Source: Trichoplax adhaerens
Taxonomy: Eukaryota; Placozoa; Uniplacotomia; Trichoplacea; Trichoplacidae
Direction: 5' to 3'
Assembly (NCBI RefSeq): GCF_000150275.1
Contig: NW_002060954.1
Coordinates: forward strand, 767,118 to 831,117
DNA: 64,000 nt
This document shows positions 13,548-29,165 of the stretch, piece after piece. The notes beneath the pieces were generated by a model. It searched no databases. It was not told the DNA's origin and saw only the letters and a program-made list of their open reading frames with translations. The position numbers were made by a program, and so were the translations under genes. Each line of letters opens with the position of its first letter. Position 1 is the first letter of the stretch.

Positions 13548-14667
13548 TTAATCGATCAATTTCTTCGCCTTAAAGTATCTTCGTAAGTAATAGAGTTGCC
13601 ATGATGCCAAAACCAACAAACAACACATAGAAAAGAGGCTAAAGTATAATACACGCGCATGGGTTGATTCTACATCAAACAAGGACAATCCCAGTTAGTA
13701 TACAGAATTGATAAAATTAAAACACAGCACATTTGGAACTACACCAGGAATAACTTGACTTAACACATTATACAAGTATACTGTATAGCTTAATGTATTT
13801 TACTTTAGATACCTACCATTTGTATCTCGCATTTCTTCCTCTCTATTTCTCATATAGACGAAATCTTCTACAAGCTCCTGAGATAAATCATGTAAACGTC
13901 TTAGTTCTAACTCCATAGGTTTAAGCTTTTCGGCTTCTTTAACCTATATAGTACAAATTGTAAAAAGAATTACCTTTGAAAACAAATCCAAACAAAATCA
14001 CAAATCACACAATGTTAGTAGGGAAACAACGTCTACTGAACTATAATCATCGGATTCTAGACTAATTTCGCGTACTTGCTCGTAATTTTTCGCTTCGACA
14101 CCACGCTTAATAACGTAAGTGATATCATGTCCTGATCCAGGGGGAAGATGGCTCTCTAAAAATGGAAAAATATTCAATCTTGAATACCATAGTAACGAAG
14201 GTTTAGGTAAAGTCACGGAAATGAATAAAGGGGAAATCTAATTCTTTGGTCTGAAAGTCTAATGCGTACTTGATTCACTTTCCGAACTGAAGCAAACTTC
14301 GAAACTTGAAGGATGATCTAAGGTGATAGCAAATTTTCCCTGTTTAGTACCATCATTCTTGTAAAGAACATCCTTTTTCGAATCAGTAACCTATATCCAA
14401 TAAAATAGATACACGTAGGCATTTTTAGTCATATCGAAAAATTGGGATGAAAATTAGAGACTGACGCCTTACCTTTATGTGTGTTTTAAGCAATGGCGTC
14501 TCGCTGATACTGTATTCACCAGTAACTAGTTCATTTTTTTGAGCAGTATCTAGCAAACACCGTTTAGAATTAGCTAACAGTCGAAACGATATAGAATGAC
14601 ATTGTGAAACCAATGAGACAATTATTAATGATAGCAGAATCGTCGTTCCACTATGGTTACGTTTCAT
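13548..14667 (-). CDS. TMED10: Transmembrane emp24 domain protein 10 (p24-delta cargo receptor)
   Basis: Five minus-strand exons (14667-14473, 14390-14270, 14155-14076, 13943-13817, 13669-13548) join in phase to 214 residues, close to the family's usual size. A signal peptide precedes the GOLD domain, which opens with [20 protein letters not shown]. The conserved cysteine pair is present (KRCLL and FEVCF). Then come GVEAKNYEQ, a coiled coil ([18 protein letters not shown]), one membrane span and the short cytosolic tail [14 protein letters not shown]. The tail carries an aromatic pair and KAKK, matching known COPI/COPII sorting signals, though the usual FF pair is YF here. p24 proteins cycle between ER and Golgi and help sort cargo such as GPI-anchored proteins. 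The start lies about 100 bases from the TACWG cluster shared with the divergent L33 gene. Confidence 0.95.
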
Positions 14668-15717
14668 GGCGAACTAATATTAACAGCAAAGGAAGATGTG
14701 CAATGTGCACTTTTCACTTAACAGTAGAAATTAGAAAATACCACCAGGGACTACGAAACGGTACTACGTACAGTACAGTACAATATTGTAGATGAACGGC
14801 AACCTACTGTACACTTCCTATACTGTACAGTGTACAGTAGTACTGTACGGTACAGTACTGTGTTCGAGTTCATTGCTGAATTTTTAATGAACGCCGTACA
14901 GTACGTAGATTTCAGTATTGCACTGTACACTGTACAGTATCGTACTGTAGACACGTAGACAGCGTACAGTACAGCTGTACGTACAGTACTGTACTGTACA
15001 ATGCTGTAGACAAAGGCATGATCAATGATCATAGCAGGCGTACCGAAAACATAATGCACCAGGTCCATTTTTATGGGCCATACTATTTTTGTACAGTGTA
15101 CAGTATATGACATATACAGTACAGTACTGTACAGTGTACTGTACACTGTACAGTTAGGGTTCGGCAAGTCCCCGGTCCTAGGCTGTACAGTGTACACTGT
15201 ACAGTACAGTATACTCGAAGAGAGTCCACCGCTGGTTTTAGACCTGAGAAAGGTTCGGTCAGAAGACGACTACTGTACAGTACTGAATAGTGTATTGTCC
15301 TTGACAGCCCCGTGATTATTCAACAGTAGTCTTACAGTACTGTACTGTACTGTACTGTACAGTAAAGTAAAGTTAATAATACTGTACTGTACAGTACAGT
15401 ACAGTACAGTACTGTGCAGCGTGTTTGTATTCTACAGTACAGTACTGTACATGAATACTGTACAGTACTACAGTACTGTACCGTACTGGAGCTGAAAACC
15501 CATGCAGCAAGCTGGTGTCATTCGAATTCGAATGGTGCTTACTTCAATTAAAATTATTAAATTAGGGAAATTATTATTTTAATTTTCTTTGAATTTGAGA
15601 GAAATACCAGGATTGCAGGAGAACAACCTTCACTTTTCGATGTACAGACGGTGGCAGTAAACACCAAGTCTACTAAACATTGATATATCTCTTTAACTGC
15701 CCTACAGTAACTTGAAA
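14668..15717. promoter_or_regulatory. Divergent intergenic region TMED10 / mitochondrial L33
   Basis: About 1 kb between head-to-head genes, most of it occupied by the largest TACWG cluster. A perfect 16-base palindrome CATTCGAATTCGAATG lies at 15519-15534, just past the cluster on the L33 side. No gene is supported inside; open frames here are repeat translations. Confidence 0.5.
14760..15490. repeat. TACWG (GTACW) period-5 repeat cluster 2
   Basis: The longest cluster in the window: blocks of TACTG/TACAG in both orientations, separated by unique sequence of 20-80 bases. The densest part is 15320-15480. It begins about 95 bases upstream of the TMED10 start codon and ends about 230 bases before the inferred L33 start. 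Confidence 0.9.
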
Positions 15718-16949
15718 AGTAAGTCAAAATTTTGACAACTTCAACAGCGTACGGTACTACCTATCGGTTAACTTGTTCTCTCTACTATTGGTATTTTCTT
15801 TACTTTATATCATTAACCTGTGCCACAACCAGTGGGCAAAGGAAAAGCAAGGTAAGATTGTTTTTTATCTCTCATTTAGACCTAGAGATGACTTGATAAT
15901 TTTCCTGTACTATATTCGTCATACCTGAGCATACCGTACAGTACTGTGTAACGTATGCAAGCTGCTGTACCATGAGATACAGTTGTGCATAATGAACTAC
16001 GCGTAATGTGGTATTGCAATAAACGATCTACGAAGTTACAGCAAGTATTTATCTAGCTATAATCTGTTTTACCTGGTTACCGGTTATTGCTCTGTCAACA
16101 AGTCTTATATACTGCAAAAAACGTCAATTACAGTATCAAATACCGGGGATGTCCTTGTAATTATTTGTGCACACGTACAGTAATAACATACGCCAATTCT
16201 AACACTTATTATCAATGAATGTGAAGATTTAACGAAATGATTGCATTAATAGTGAAATCTTGGAAAATTCATCCTTGATTTAAGACTATGTTATTATTAG
16301 TCATAATTAGGTTTTCTCTACTTATAATTATTACCAAAAAATCTAAGGCATATGCAACGGTTTAATGTAGCAGTTATTTTACGCCTTTAATACACTTGTA
16401 TTTGCATTTGTACCGTAGTATTCGCAATTATATAATATAATTAATCAAACCGTGGTATTTATGTGCATTAAATCATTTTATAGATAATTAATTAAATTTT
16501 TCAATACGAATTGAGAAAGTAAACCTTTCTCTCACTTTTCTATAGAACTATAATTGTCAGATTAATGAGTGCTGCTGGTACTGGATTCTTTTATACAATG
16601 AGGAGGCCAAGGACAAGAGATAAGATGATACTTCGTAAATACGATCCGATAGGTGAGAAAGATCGCATAATTATATAATTAGTCAATGTTATTGAGTTAC
16701 ACCCTAGCATCAGCATTTATCTTTTGTGATGTTTAGTGGTAGCCTTCTATTAAACAATAATATAGTTAATATTTATTTACACTAGTTTATTCTAAGGGGT
16801 TTAGTGACGAATTTTTAGAATCGATGTCTACCATAAGTTCATAACTATATGTTATGCCTAACAATATTCCCTTCTTATGCTCTATTTAAAATTTGTTTAT
16901 TTCTGTAGTTAAGCAGCATGTCCTCTTTGTAGAAACTAAGAAGAAATAA
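15718..16949 (+). CDS. MRPL33: Large ribosomal subunit protein bL33m (mitochondrial L33)
   Basis: Coding exons 15833-15851, 16546-16652 and 16909-16949 give [38 protein letters not shown] and a stop. These are the core and tail of bL33m, a small protein of the mitochondrial large ribosomal subunit. No in-frame ATG lies in or just before the first of these exons, which starts with TG right after an AG acceptor. A strong donor (AAAA then GTAAGT) at 15718/15719 would supply an A. The start codon would then be A|TG split by a 114-base intron, giving 55 residues starting [14 protein letters not shown]. Identity is confident; the split start is inference. Bacterial L33 is about the same length. Confidence 0.88.
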
Positions 16950-17627
16950 TATGGGATACTTGATATAATTGAGCAAATGCCTTACGTGCCGTATATAGCA
17001 CAAAATTAGCTGTCCTTACCAGCAAAGAGAGGAAATACCTCATATTTCTTCTTACTCTAATAGCTTGTATTGTATTGCCTGTCACTAAGGCATATTAGGT
17101 GAGCAATTAAAGCTGCCAGTATCACTCAGTTTCATGTGATATAGTTATCGCCAAGATTGTATATTAGCAAACAGCATTTTGTATTACGATTTTTCGAAGA
17201 ATTGTCAAATGACCAAATTAATATCTTCGTTAAATTGAATTTGCACAATTAATAAAGATCCGTATTTAAAATATATCTAAATTTTATGAGTTAAATCAGC
17301 AAAAATCGCTTGATCTTGTTAAGACAACAGATGTAAATTAAACAAAGCGATATAAATTAGCTGTAATTTATACATTCTGAGTATGATAATATACTGTGAA
17401 AGCGCAATGTTTCATATACGTACTTTTGTATATGTTCGTTTTAACATAGGAAAAGGCTATATCATAACGCGACTCTTCTATTATGATCAGTCAGAATCGA
17501 TACCATTGAACATCCACAGCAGTAACTTTACTATTAATAGATCAAGAAATAAGTTCTACTGTTGCTTTTGTACTGCAGTAACACGAGATCACTTTAGTCA
17601 TTTCGATGTCGATGTTATAATTCGCAG
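16950..17627. other. Convergent gap L33 / ribokinase
   Basis: About 680 bases between two gene ends. A forward open frame of about 80 codons (17383-17634) overlaps the ribokinase stop on the other strand and has no family resemblance, so it was not called. No repeat cluster. Confidence 0.45.
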
Positions 17628-20142
<2,515 letters not shown>

Positions 20143-20221
20143 GCAAATTGAGTCACTAAATACAGTAATTTAAAATAAGGAACGAAGAACAAAAGTCCTT
20201 GCAGTGTAGATGTACTTTTAG

Positions 20222-20930
20222 ATACTGTACTGTACTGTACCTCTAGGCGGGCCTCTACTGTACCGTACACAGGTCTAGTGTACTGTACAGTACTGTACGG
20301 TACAGTCGCAAATACACATCGTAAATATAGTACAGTACAGTACTGTACAGTATGACAACTATACTGTACACTGTACAGTAGATCATACGAGTATATTCTT
20401 TATGGTTAATAATATCTCAGTTGAGAGAGGGGGTAACCAATGATTCAAACAACCTTCGCTATACTTTACTGTACTCGTACTGATATGGTCTTCTGTACAG
20501 TGTACAGTACAGAAGACCACAGGTTCTGTACTGAACCGTACAGTACATTTGTTCTGTGCAGTATTGTACGTCACACCGGTCCCTAATGAGTATGACGTGG
20601 CCTGAAGCATAAGCGAATGACTAATGACGCATCGCATTATGGATGATCGTATGTTTAGTATTTTTACGGTCACCGTACAAGAGGTTTAGTATGTACTGTA
20701 CTAAATATGATACTGAATCTATATACAGTACAGTACATTATGCACTTCTACAGTATCATACTGCACTGTACTGTCTCGCATGGCAAATTCAGTTTAAATT
20801 TACCTCGCTAACGTCATTTTTCCCCAATTTTAGTTTCTGAATGGGCAGTACTGTATGTACTGTTCAGTACAGGACTACTGTAGCACCAGCCATGCTGTCA
20901 CTTAAGGCACTGTCTGTACAAATGCATTAC
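20222..20930. repeat. TACWG (GTACW) period-5 repeat cluster 3
   Basis: Separate dense blocks at about 20222-20385, 20485-20545, 20690-20780 and 20850-20930, plus scattered single words. The units flip orientation as in the other clusters. The cluster lies on the ribokinase side of the divergent gap. Confidence 0.88.
20486..20519. repeat. Perfect 13-base-arm inverted repeat
   Basis: Arms TGGTCTTCTGTAC (20486-20498) and GTACAGAAGACCA (20507-20519) flank an 8-base centre that itself belongs to the TACWG pattern. The arms extend beyond the satellite unit, so the symmetry is not explained by the repeat alone. Confidence 0.85.
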
Positions 20931-22029
20931 AGTATCTGCCCAGTATAGTATTTTACTGTTATTTACATTTCGTTATCGTCAAGTTCAAGTTTCAATCAGC
21001 CACTCACCCTGTGCTACAGTGATCCGCCAGTTGGATTCTGTACTGTACTGTAGATATAGAATCAGTGAATAAATAAAATCTGAAGCAGACGATGATAAAA
21101 TCGGACACCCACTTTTAATCGTAAAGTGTAAACAGTAAGTAGTTACTGCTTCATCAATCGTTTTCGGTGTAGTAAAATTCGTCATAGCATCACCATATTT
21201 CATTTATCCAACTTTAATTACTTCATCCATCCTTGCTCCTATCAACAATCATCGATTGATTGATTGGATTGATCGTAACATCCACCACCCGGTAGGTAAC
21301 CTCGTTTTTGATATTAGAAAACGCACTAGCCAAACAAGGTAGTTGACTAAATTGACTGTGTCACGTATAGAATTTGAAACGTTATACTGCATCAACGTCC
21401 ACTGTGCAGCATGTTACAAATCGTGTACTAGACTTGGAGAATTTTCTAACCTATAAATATTGCTTAAGTTAGTCGTATGATAGATTTCACTGTACAGGAC
21501 ATCGACTAGGTCTACTATTATTTTACTGGCAGTCTCTGATGAGAATAAATTCGTCATCTTTGGGTTACGCTTGCTTTTAGATTATAGTAGTCGTTCATCC
21601 TGAAAAAGATAACGGTGTTTAGTACTGGATTATGTAATGTACATTATACAGTCTACATTTAGGTTGATCATAGTCTTGTAATATGGAATAAAAGAATGCT
21701 GCACGTAGAACTACTCTAGTTACTGTCCGTAGTTCTACATGTTCTATTGCGATCACACTAACATCACAAATGTGAAGATGAATATTATATCAAATTGACT
21801 ACCCCATTTTCCTTCTTGATTTATACACTGCCTATTAGTTAATGTGTCTTAAAACTATTTTATCCTTGATCTTTCAATCGATCAGTCCAATCCGATCGAC
21901 GACACTATAGTCATTACAACGGAAAAATCGCTACTTGTAGCTATCGACTTTCCTTTTCAACTTCCTACACTTGGCAACCACTGCTCTTCAACGTATAGAC
22001 TTAACAGTTTGTCTCAGTAGTCTCACAAT

Positions 22030-25000
22030 ATGGTTAACGAAAGCCTCGAATCGAAGGAGAATAACGGTAAGACTGAATATACTAGTATAGACCATTATTT
22101 GTAAAAGTTTCGTTATTTGATTGAAGATTTAATTTTGCTATTTGGATATTGCAAGTCGTTTTAAATATCATCAGTGAATGTTAACGTGTTGCATACTGCA
22201 ATAAGGATGGAATATGAGTAATCCATTTCTAAATCTGATCTTTCTCTATTAATAAATTATTCATGTACGCGAAGTATACTTTCCTTAATTGCGAGCTTCG
22301 ATTTTTACTGATTTACCTTGCTATATACTGTATAATTGCATATCATGACGATGAAGTAATACTGACGTAGAGAATATATTACTTTAACGTAAAACAAAGA
22401 TATAAATACTATTTATGGTGCAGAAAATCGACTTTTGCTTCGATTAATCTCTCTACGATAGTAGTTCTATAATAACCGTAGATTGTTATCAGAGATCTAT
22501 GCATATATATACAATACAGTATTTTGATGCTTAATCCTTTCATTAAATACATATTCATAGTACTGTATGTTATATGTATAATACTGTATTTAAAAATCAC
22601 ACAAGTTGAATTCCTTTTTTATGGACCGCACTTACCCTTTTTAAGTAAATTAAAAAGAATGAATTACGGTAACAGTCCCCTAAATTAAGTATTTACGGCT
22701 AACACAATAATCCTGTATTTGCCCATCAGATTTAAAGAAACCACGATTATATCTAACATATAAATTATACTATTAATCAAATACTGTATAAATGACACAA
22801 AAATAGCAACTTACTTCCATGTTACAATGATTCTCGTATTCTTCTGAAAAAGATGAAGCAAATACAGTATTACTTGTGCATTACCGGCGTATATCTGGAT
22901 TTTTATTTTTTTGGTTCCGGCGAAACAGCTATTATTGTAATGTTTGATGATATTTTCGACTTTCACATTTTATGAATGCAATAGTGAGAACCAAAGTTTC
23001 AGTACTCTAACTAGAACAAACGGTATCGCAATACTGTATTGCTCATCGTTACACCCCTAAAAGTACATGCATAGTAGTGGTTAATAACTCTAAAAATGCA
23101 CCCTTGCGTGCAATTGTGCATCGTATGGAGATTTTCGAGAGAATACGTAGTCTAACATCTGAGAACTCCTTCTTTAATGTTGATATTATTTTAAAATGGT
23201 AAACGAGAGTACACTCACTTATTATGTTCGCTGTTACTCCTTCAATTAATTACCAGGAACTTCTTACGTGCAAATTTCACAGTTGCAATTGAATTTCTTT
23301 CATCATCTACTCCGACCGTTAGTTGTCTCTAATAATCTTCACATCAAATACTGCACAGTAGGTATCTGCGGTACTGTACGTGTATAACGTCTGATTATAA
23401 TTAGTGTTAATAAAGATTTAGCAGATTCAGCAGCATGGTGTGCTTATTGGTTGAATGATACTGTACTTTATTGCCATATTTTCTGTTATAGACCGTTATT
23501 ATTAACATTAATCGGTTGACGCAAATCATTACAGATTGTCCTAACATATATTGTAGAACATACAGTATTATTTGAGTAATTACAAGTACTGAGTATTCTT
23601 TTTTTTTCATCATTATTTATTGATTCACGTATCAGATTATGATAATATCATGATACTCATTCTATACACGAGAACTAAAAATGATGTAACAATTGAACAT
23701 TTGCAAATTTTGACTGGTAGTAGTTTTATAGCGCATTTGTTTTGAGTCGTACCACTACATCAATATCTGATTTTGAATGCTTTACCGTAGACTGTATACA
23801 AAGTTTGAGTTCTACTGTACTGTATTGTACAGTATATCGAAGCGCTTTGCAACCACTAATCTTTAATTTGAAATGACAATACGGTTCTAGTCAAGTTGGT
23901 AGGAACTGAAAATCCGTAAAGTGCTACAGAAATTGACGTACCCTGTTCAATGCATAGTACTGTATAGGACTCGTTTCTAATACGACATGAACCATCATCA
24001 TTTTATTAAATATAATATATCACCCGTTGATACTATTAGAACCTTTGGCTTACGTAAATTGCTTACTATTATACTCTAAGGTCTGTGTAACAGCGATTGA
24101 TACATTTAAACAATACAAGAAAAGAATTCCAGCAGTAGTCTCCCATGGATCTATGTAATTGCACAATATTTATTTGAGATATGATAATTAAACCTGACTC
24201 GACATCGCTAATAATGAAGATCCAGCGCCTTTTACTCATACTGAATACGCCTGCTTAAGAAAGTGTTATATGTGTCGGATTTTAAATACAGTAGATACTT
24301 AAAAAGCCTAAATAACAGCACCTTCTGTCAACTCCCGTGATGCGTCATTGATAAGGATAGTGATTGAAAATAACGATTTGTTAAGCTGCAGATTTATCAG
24401 TTTCCTAACTACAGGATAACTAGTAATAAATCCTATGTTTTACCACATAAATATCTATTGCATAGCATCAGTACACGTCAGACACTTGACTTTACAAATA
24501 TTCCCTATATTTTAATCGATATTTAATTGCTTTCTCGTAATTTGAGAAATAATTCAATACTTTGTTAATATCAGGATAAATTACGTATTATACTACGGTA
24601 TTGTGTAAAAATTTATGTTATCCAATGAAAGTTTTGTTAATGGTCCTCAAGGATACGAAAGAGCATCGTGCTTAACGATTTAATTGTAGTCAAGGAATCG
24701 GAATGTTATTTATCTACCTTAAGTAATAACCTATAAAAATTACAGTAAAGTAAGAATAAATAACAATAAAATTAAATCTAAAGTTTTATTGGAAAATTAT
24801 TGATCCTAAAGAATGAGTAACACTATACGTAATAATTTATATATAAATTATTCTAACCGTCTCATTTCGTGCCTGTTATGTGTACAATATATTTAATTTT
24901 AACTCATCAAATTACTTTCTGTTCGACGAATTCACTAAATCTATCGTACAGTGTAGATATCAACCTAATAAAAATAAAAATATGAAATTGAAGACGCTAC

Positions 25001-28000
25001 AGTTATCTAAGACGTGCAATAATAAATTTTCTCCCTTTCGATCATAAATATTGCGATCAATCTATAGCATCTAATGATTAGAAAACTGCATAACATTCTT
25101 TCTGCTTATAAATAAATGCAGTATGCATACATTCGAGAAGGATTTTCTCGGAAATTTGTAAATGTATCCTACAACCATCATGATATCATCGTTACCAACT
25201 CATGAGATCATTTACTAGATAGATTTTATTTATCGGTGCTAACTTGTTTTTGTGACACTAAAGTTTAGTTTTTATACTCTATAGACCAGGCTGGTAAAAC
25301 AGTGCAAATTAATGGCAATGGTCATGAGAAAAATCATGATGCTGAAGATAACGGTCATCATGGCAAGCCGGTACAAATTGTCATAAGTGAATCCGAACAC
25401 AGTTTTCGCTTAAATGAGACTGCTCTTGAAAATATACTACTCCAAAGCGACATTCAAAATAAGAAAGTAGTTGTGATATCCGTTGCAGGAGCCTATCGGA
25501 AAGGCAAATCGTTTTTACTGGATTTCTTCCTCAGATACTTAGAAAGAAATGTAAGCTAATCGTCATGTATTACTTAGTAATTGCCAATATATAGTTAGCC
25601 TAATTTTGCTAGCAAATATATTACGAGGAATATCAATTGATCATTCACTGCCTACCTAAAGCGTTGAAACAGAGTATTCTTCAAGTAACTCTAAATGGTC
25701 AAAATGATGCTGATAGTCAAATTAAATCCTTGTGCATTAGGTTGCATACTTTAAGCCGAGTATTAAAATACTACATGTAAATGAGTCATTCAGTGTATTG
25801 ATCAGTAATCAATTGTTTACTTCGAGTTTTTAACGTCCTGCAATAATTTTGCATAGTGCTATAACTACTATTGAAGTTGTTTTGAAATATCATTCTCTCT
25901 GTTAATTTTAAATAGATACACACCAATAAAATTTTATAGTTCTGATCTGAAAATACAATATTACGAAATCAAAAAACAACAATATTAATCATTGTGACTT
26001 CTAATTGAATTGTAGCAACCTTACTAACAATTATGGCGTATTAAACGTATTCTATTTATTAATATCAAACAGAATGATAAAACGACTGACGACTGGCTAG
26101 GTAAGGACGATGAGGTTCTTACTGGCTTTCCTTGGCGAGGTGGTTCTCAACGTGAAACTACTGGTATATTATTATGGGATAAACCATTTCTGTGCGAATT
26201 ACCCGACGGAGAAGAAGTATGTTTTTCTACGTTACTATGAAAAATGTCACCAAGGAGGTGCAAATTTCATCAATTGTGTATGCGAATTTTTAATAAGCTC
26301 TCTTGAAATGAATACAGTAGTTGTGTGAGCATTCAAACTACAAATATGTACATACGAAGAGTATATCCATTCATTGTTATATCTACGGGTATATTATTTT
26401 TAACGATTACTGAATAATTACGATGTACGGCCTCATTACATTATATCTTTATTAATGAATCATAATTATGATTGCTCTCGTAATTTCTGGAATGTAGCCT
26501 ACTATTTTTGTGTAAATTTCATTTTCCCTTTTTTATCTTATTTACAACGGCGAAAATTTTCGTATATTTTATACTACTATTAGGTTGTTGTATTGATAAT
26601 GGATACACAGGGTGCATTTGATAAACAATCTACGATTAAGGATTGTGCAGTTATTTTTGCCCTAAGCACGATGATAAGTTCGGTCCAGGTAATTGATCAT
26701 TCTATTTACTGAGAGAATGTTATTCGTAAGATAACATTTAAGTAATTTAACGCCAAACTTAGTGATTTTATCAAATTTTTTAACTTATCACATAGATCTA
26801 TAACATTTCACAAAATATCCAGGAAGACCATCTACAACACTTACAGGTTAAAATAAATTTATTGATTTAAATTAATAGTGAATTTAACTACAAAATGGGG
26901 AGTTACTCTTAAATCTAAGCTGTGCTTCAAAAACATAATAGTCGTATTATTTACGTTATCATTTGATCTAACAGATATTTACGGAGTACGGACGTGTAGC
27001 TTTAGAAGATAATAACTGTAAACCATTTCAGGTAATATCTATAAACAAAATTACCCTAAATCTATGCATACATCAGCTTCAATTAGATTACTCTGTAATT
27101 TATATTGCGTTGCTCCTGAAACGTTAAGGTCTTGCAATTTCTGGTAAGGGACTGGAGTTACCCTTACGAGTATCCATATGGCGAAAAAGGTGGTGCAGAT
27201 TTATTAAAGGAAAGATTAGAGGTAAACTATTGAAGTCCCTAATCATGAAGTCACTCATATCATATAAATATTTCAAACTACCATTATTACAATTACTTAT
27301 CTTTTAATCATTTTCGTAGCTCGTAGTTAAACTCCATATTATACATCCTTGCACTTTAGATATCACCTGAGCAACATGAAGAATTACGACAGCTTCGGCA
27401 GCATATTCACTCGTGCTATGAACAACTGAATTGCTTCTTAATGCCTCATCCTGGATTTGTTGTCTCAACAAATCCAAATTTTAAGGGTCGTTTATCAGGT
27501 AATTTAATACGGTATCTTCTTAATAGAATGGTAAATTTTCATGACGATATCAAATGTAGCTCATTTGATTATCAAATTATTCCAAAAAATAATTGTTAGA
27601 TATCCAGCCTGAGTTCCGAGATTGTGTAAAATCACTAGTGGGTTCAATTCTTGCTCCTGAAAACTTGATCGTTAAGAAGATCAGCGGATGTAAACTTACA
27701 TGTAAAGATCTTCTAAACTACTTTAAGGTAAATTGATGTGCAATAAAATTGAATCTTTCTAAGTAAGCTTTACCTATTGAAAAGTCTTTGATGTTCTGCT
27801 GTGACACCTAGAACTGCTTATCTAGTACATACAAGAAAAAATAAAATTTAAACTATGTTTCTCTTGTCTTATACATACTTATCATATCCCTTATCACATA
27901 TACGTGAATAAAATCGATAAAGCTGTCAGCACCATTTGAAGTTGATGGCTATTGTTGCTTTTACTATTATATTCGTGTAATGTCTTCGTAATTTACTTGC

Positions 28001-29165
28001 GAGGGTACCTAAATGGCTAATTCTGATATTTCTTTCGAATTTTTTCTATAGGCATATATGGAAATTTATCAGGGCGATGGCCTCCCTGATCCCAAATCCA
28101 TGTTCCAGGTTTATTGATACAGCAATATTATCTTTTTTGAACTCTTGCATCAATAAATGGTGTTGTCGTTATCAGTAGCATACATTTTACCCTTTTGTAA
28201 TTCTGTTTTAAATATAACACTTACCAAAATTAGGCAACCGCAGAGGCTAGTAATGTAACTGCCTATGGTAAAGCCAAAGAATACTATTCGAAAGAAATGG
28301 ATAAGGTATGGATAATATTTACTATGTCCCTAAGTAGCTTACAGCTATTTATTAATTTAAGAGGTTAATCACTTCTAGATTTGCGGCCCAAGCTCTCCTT
28401 TTATGAAGTTAGAAATACTTAAAAGTAAGCATGAAGATATTAAAGTGGAATCTATAAAGCAATTTAAAACCGTACGAAAGATGGGTGGAGATGCTTATAG
28501 TCAAAAGTATTTAGAAAAATTAACCAAAGAAATTGATGAGGCTTTCGAAAGATATGAAGTAGAAAATGAAAGTAAAAATGTTCTGAACATCTTTCGCACA
28601 CCGATAACGTTAGCGGTGATGATGGTAGTTCTATACCTATTATCCGGAATACTGGAATTTGCCGCGTTAAGGATGCTATCGAACTTAGTTGATTTATGCA
28701 CAACCTTAGTCTTTTTCGCTATCAGTTTATGGTCTTACATAAGATATACTGGTAAATATACCGCAGTTGGTGGAAAAATTGATGACGTTGCTAATGCTAT
28801 TTGGGAACAAGTGAGTTCATTTTAATATTTTAGTATACATAAGTTATTACATTTTTTTGGAATATGGTATACTGTAAATGTAAGAAAATGGTAAACATTT
28901 TACCTAGTAGACTCTATACAAGGACTATTAATTATAACTTTAATCGTAAAAGGTCACAGTTATAATATGTTTAGGTATTATAAACTACCATAACCTATAT
29001 GCGAATAGTTATTCATTGTTACTTAAGGCCCTAGAATTATTATTAATTAATTATCCTTCATTGACTGCACTTCTACTTTAGGCTCTTGAAAGTGTTATGA
29101 CATTTTTGGCCCAGAAAAGTACAGAGGCTTTAACAAAGAACATTCAAACGAAAAAAAATCAATAG
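22030..29165 (+). CDS. ATL: Atlastin (ER membrane-fusion dynamin-like GTPase)
   Basis: Thirteen exons (22030-22066, 25285-25550, 26073-26216, 26584-26688, 26796-26846, 26975-27031, 27129-27221, 27360-27498, 27600-27727, 28052-28108, 28234-28305, 28379-28810, 29082-29165) join in phase to 554 residues, about the length of human atlastin-1. Atlastins fuse ER tubules. The GTPase shows the P-loop in AGAYRKGKS, switch/G3 MDTQGAFD and the G4-type [11 protein letters not shown]. It is followed by the linker, a three-helix bundle, and two closely spaced membrane segments around residues 440-495 (28600-28740) with SYIRYTGKY after them. A short Lys-rich tail follows. The first exon encodes only 12 residues and is separated from the rest by a 3.2 kb intron, the longest clear intron here. 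Confidence 0.97.
22067..25284 (+). other. Long first intron of atlastin
   Basis: This 3.2 kb intron is much longer than the neighbours' introns. It holds small TACWG-like patches (about 23368-23375 and 23813-23835) but no large cluster. No exon-like sequence, RNA gene or transposon was recognised; short open frames inside are AT-rich and unconvincing. It could host a regulatory element. Confidence 0.5.

Larger units (their letters stand above)
20143..22029. promoter_or_regulatory. Divergent intergenic region ribokinase / atlastin
   Basis: About 1.9 kb between head-to-head genes. TACWG blocks fill about 20222-20930, including a 13-base-arm hairpin at 20486-20519. A 72-codon minus-strand frame at 20985-21203 (MKYGDAMTNFTTPK start) has ordinary composition but no partner exon or family match and is not called. 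The remainder up to 22029 is AT-rich. Confidence 0.5.

Noticed and set aside
14751-15315. Open frames of 80 and 148 codons on both strands
   Set aside because: They lie wholly in TACWG cluster 2 and have the same repeat-derived composition.
14760-15490. CRISPR-like array
   Set aside because: Units are 5 bases, flip orientation and have no constant repeat-spacer spacing; the context is an animal genome.
20383-20840. Open frames across the ribokinase upstream region
   Set aside because: Mostly repeat-derived; no partner exons or family match, and they overlap the divergent promoter region.
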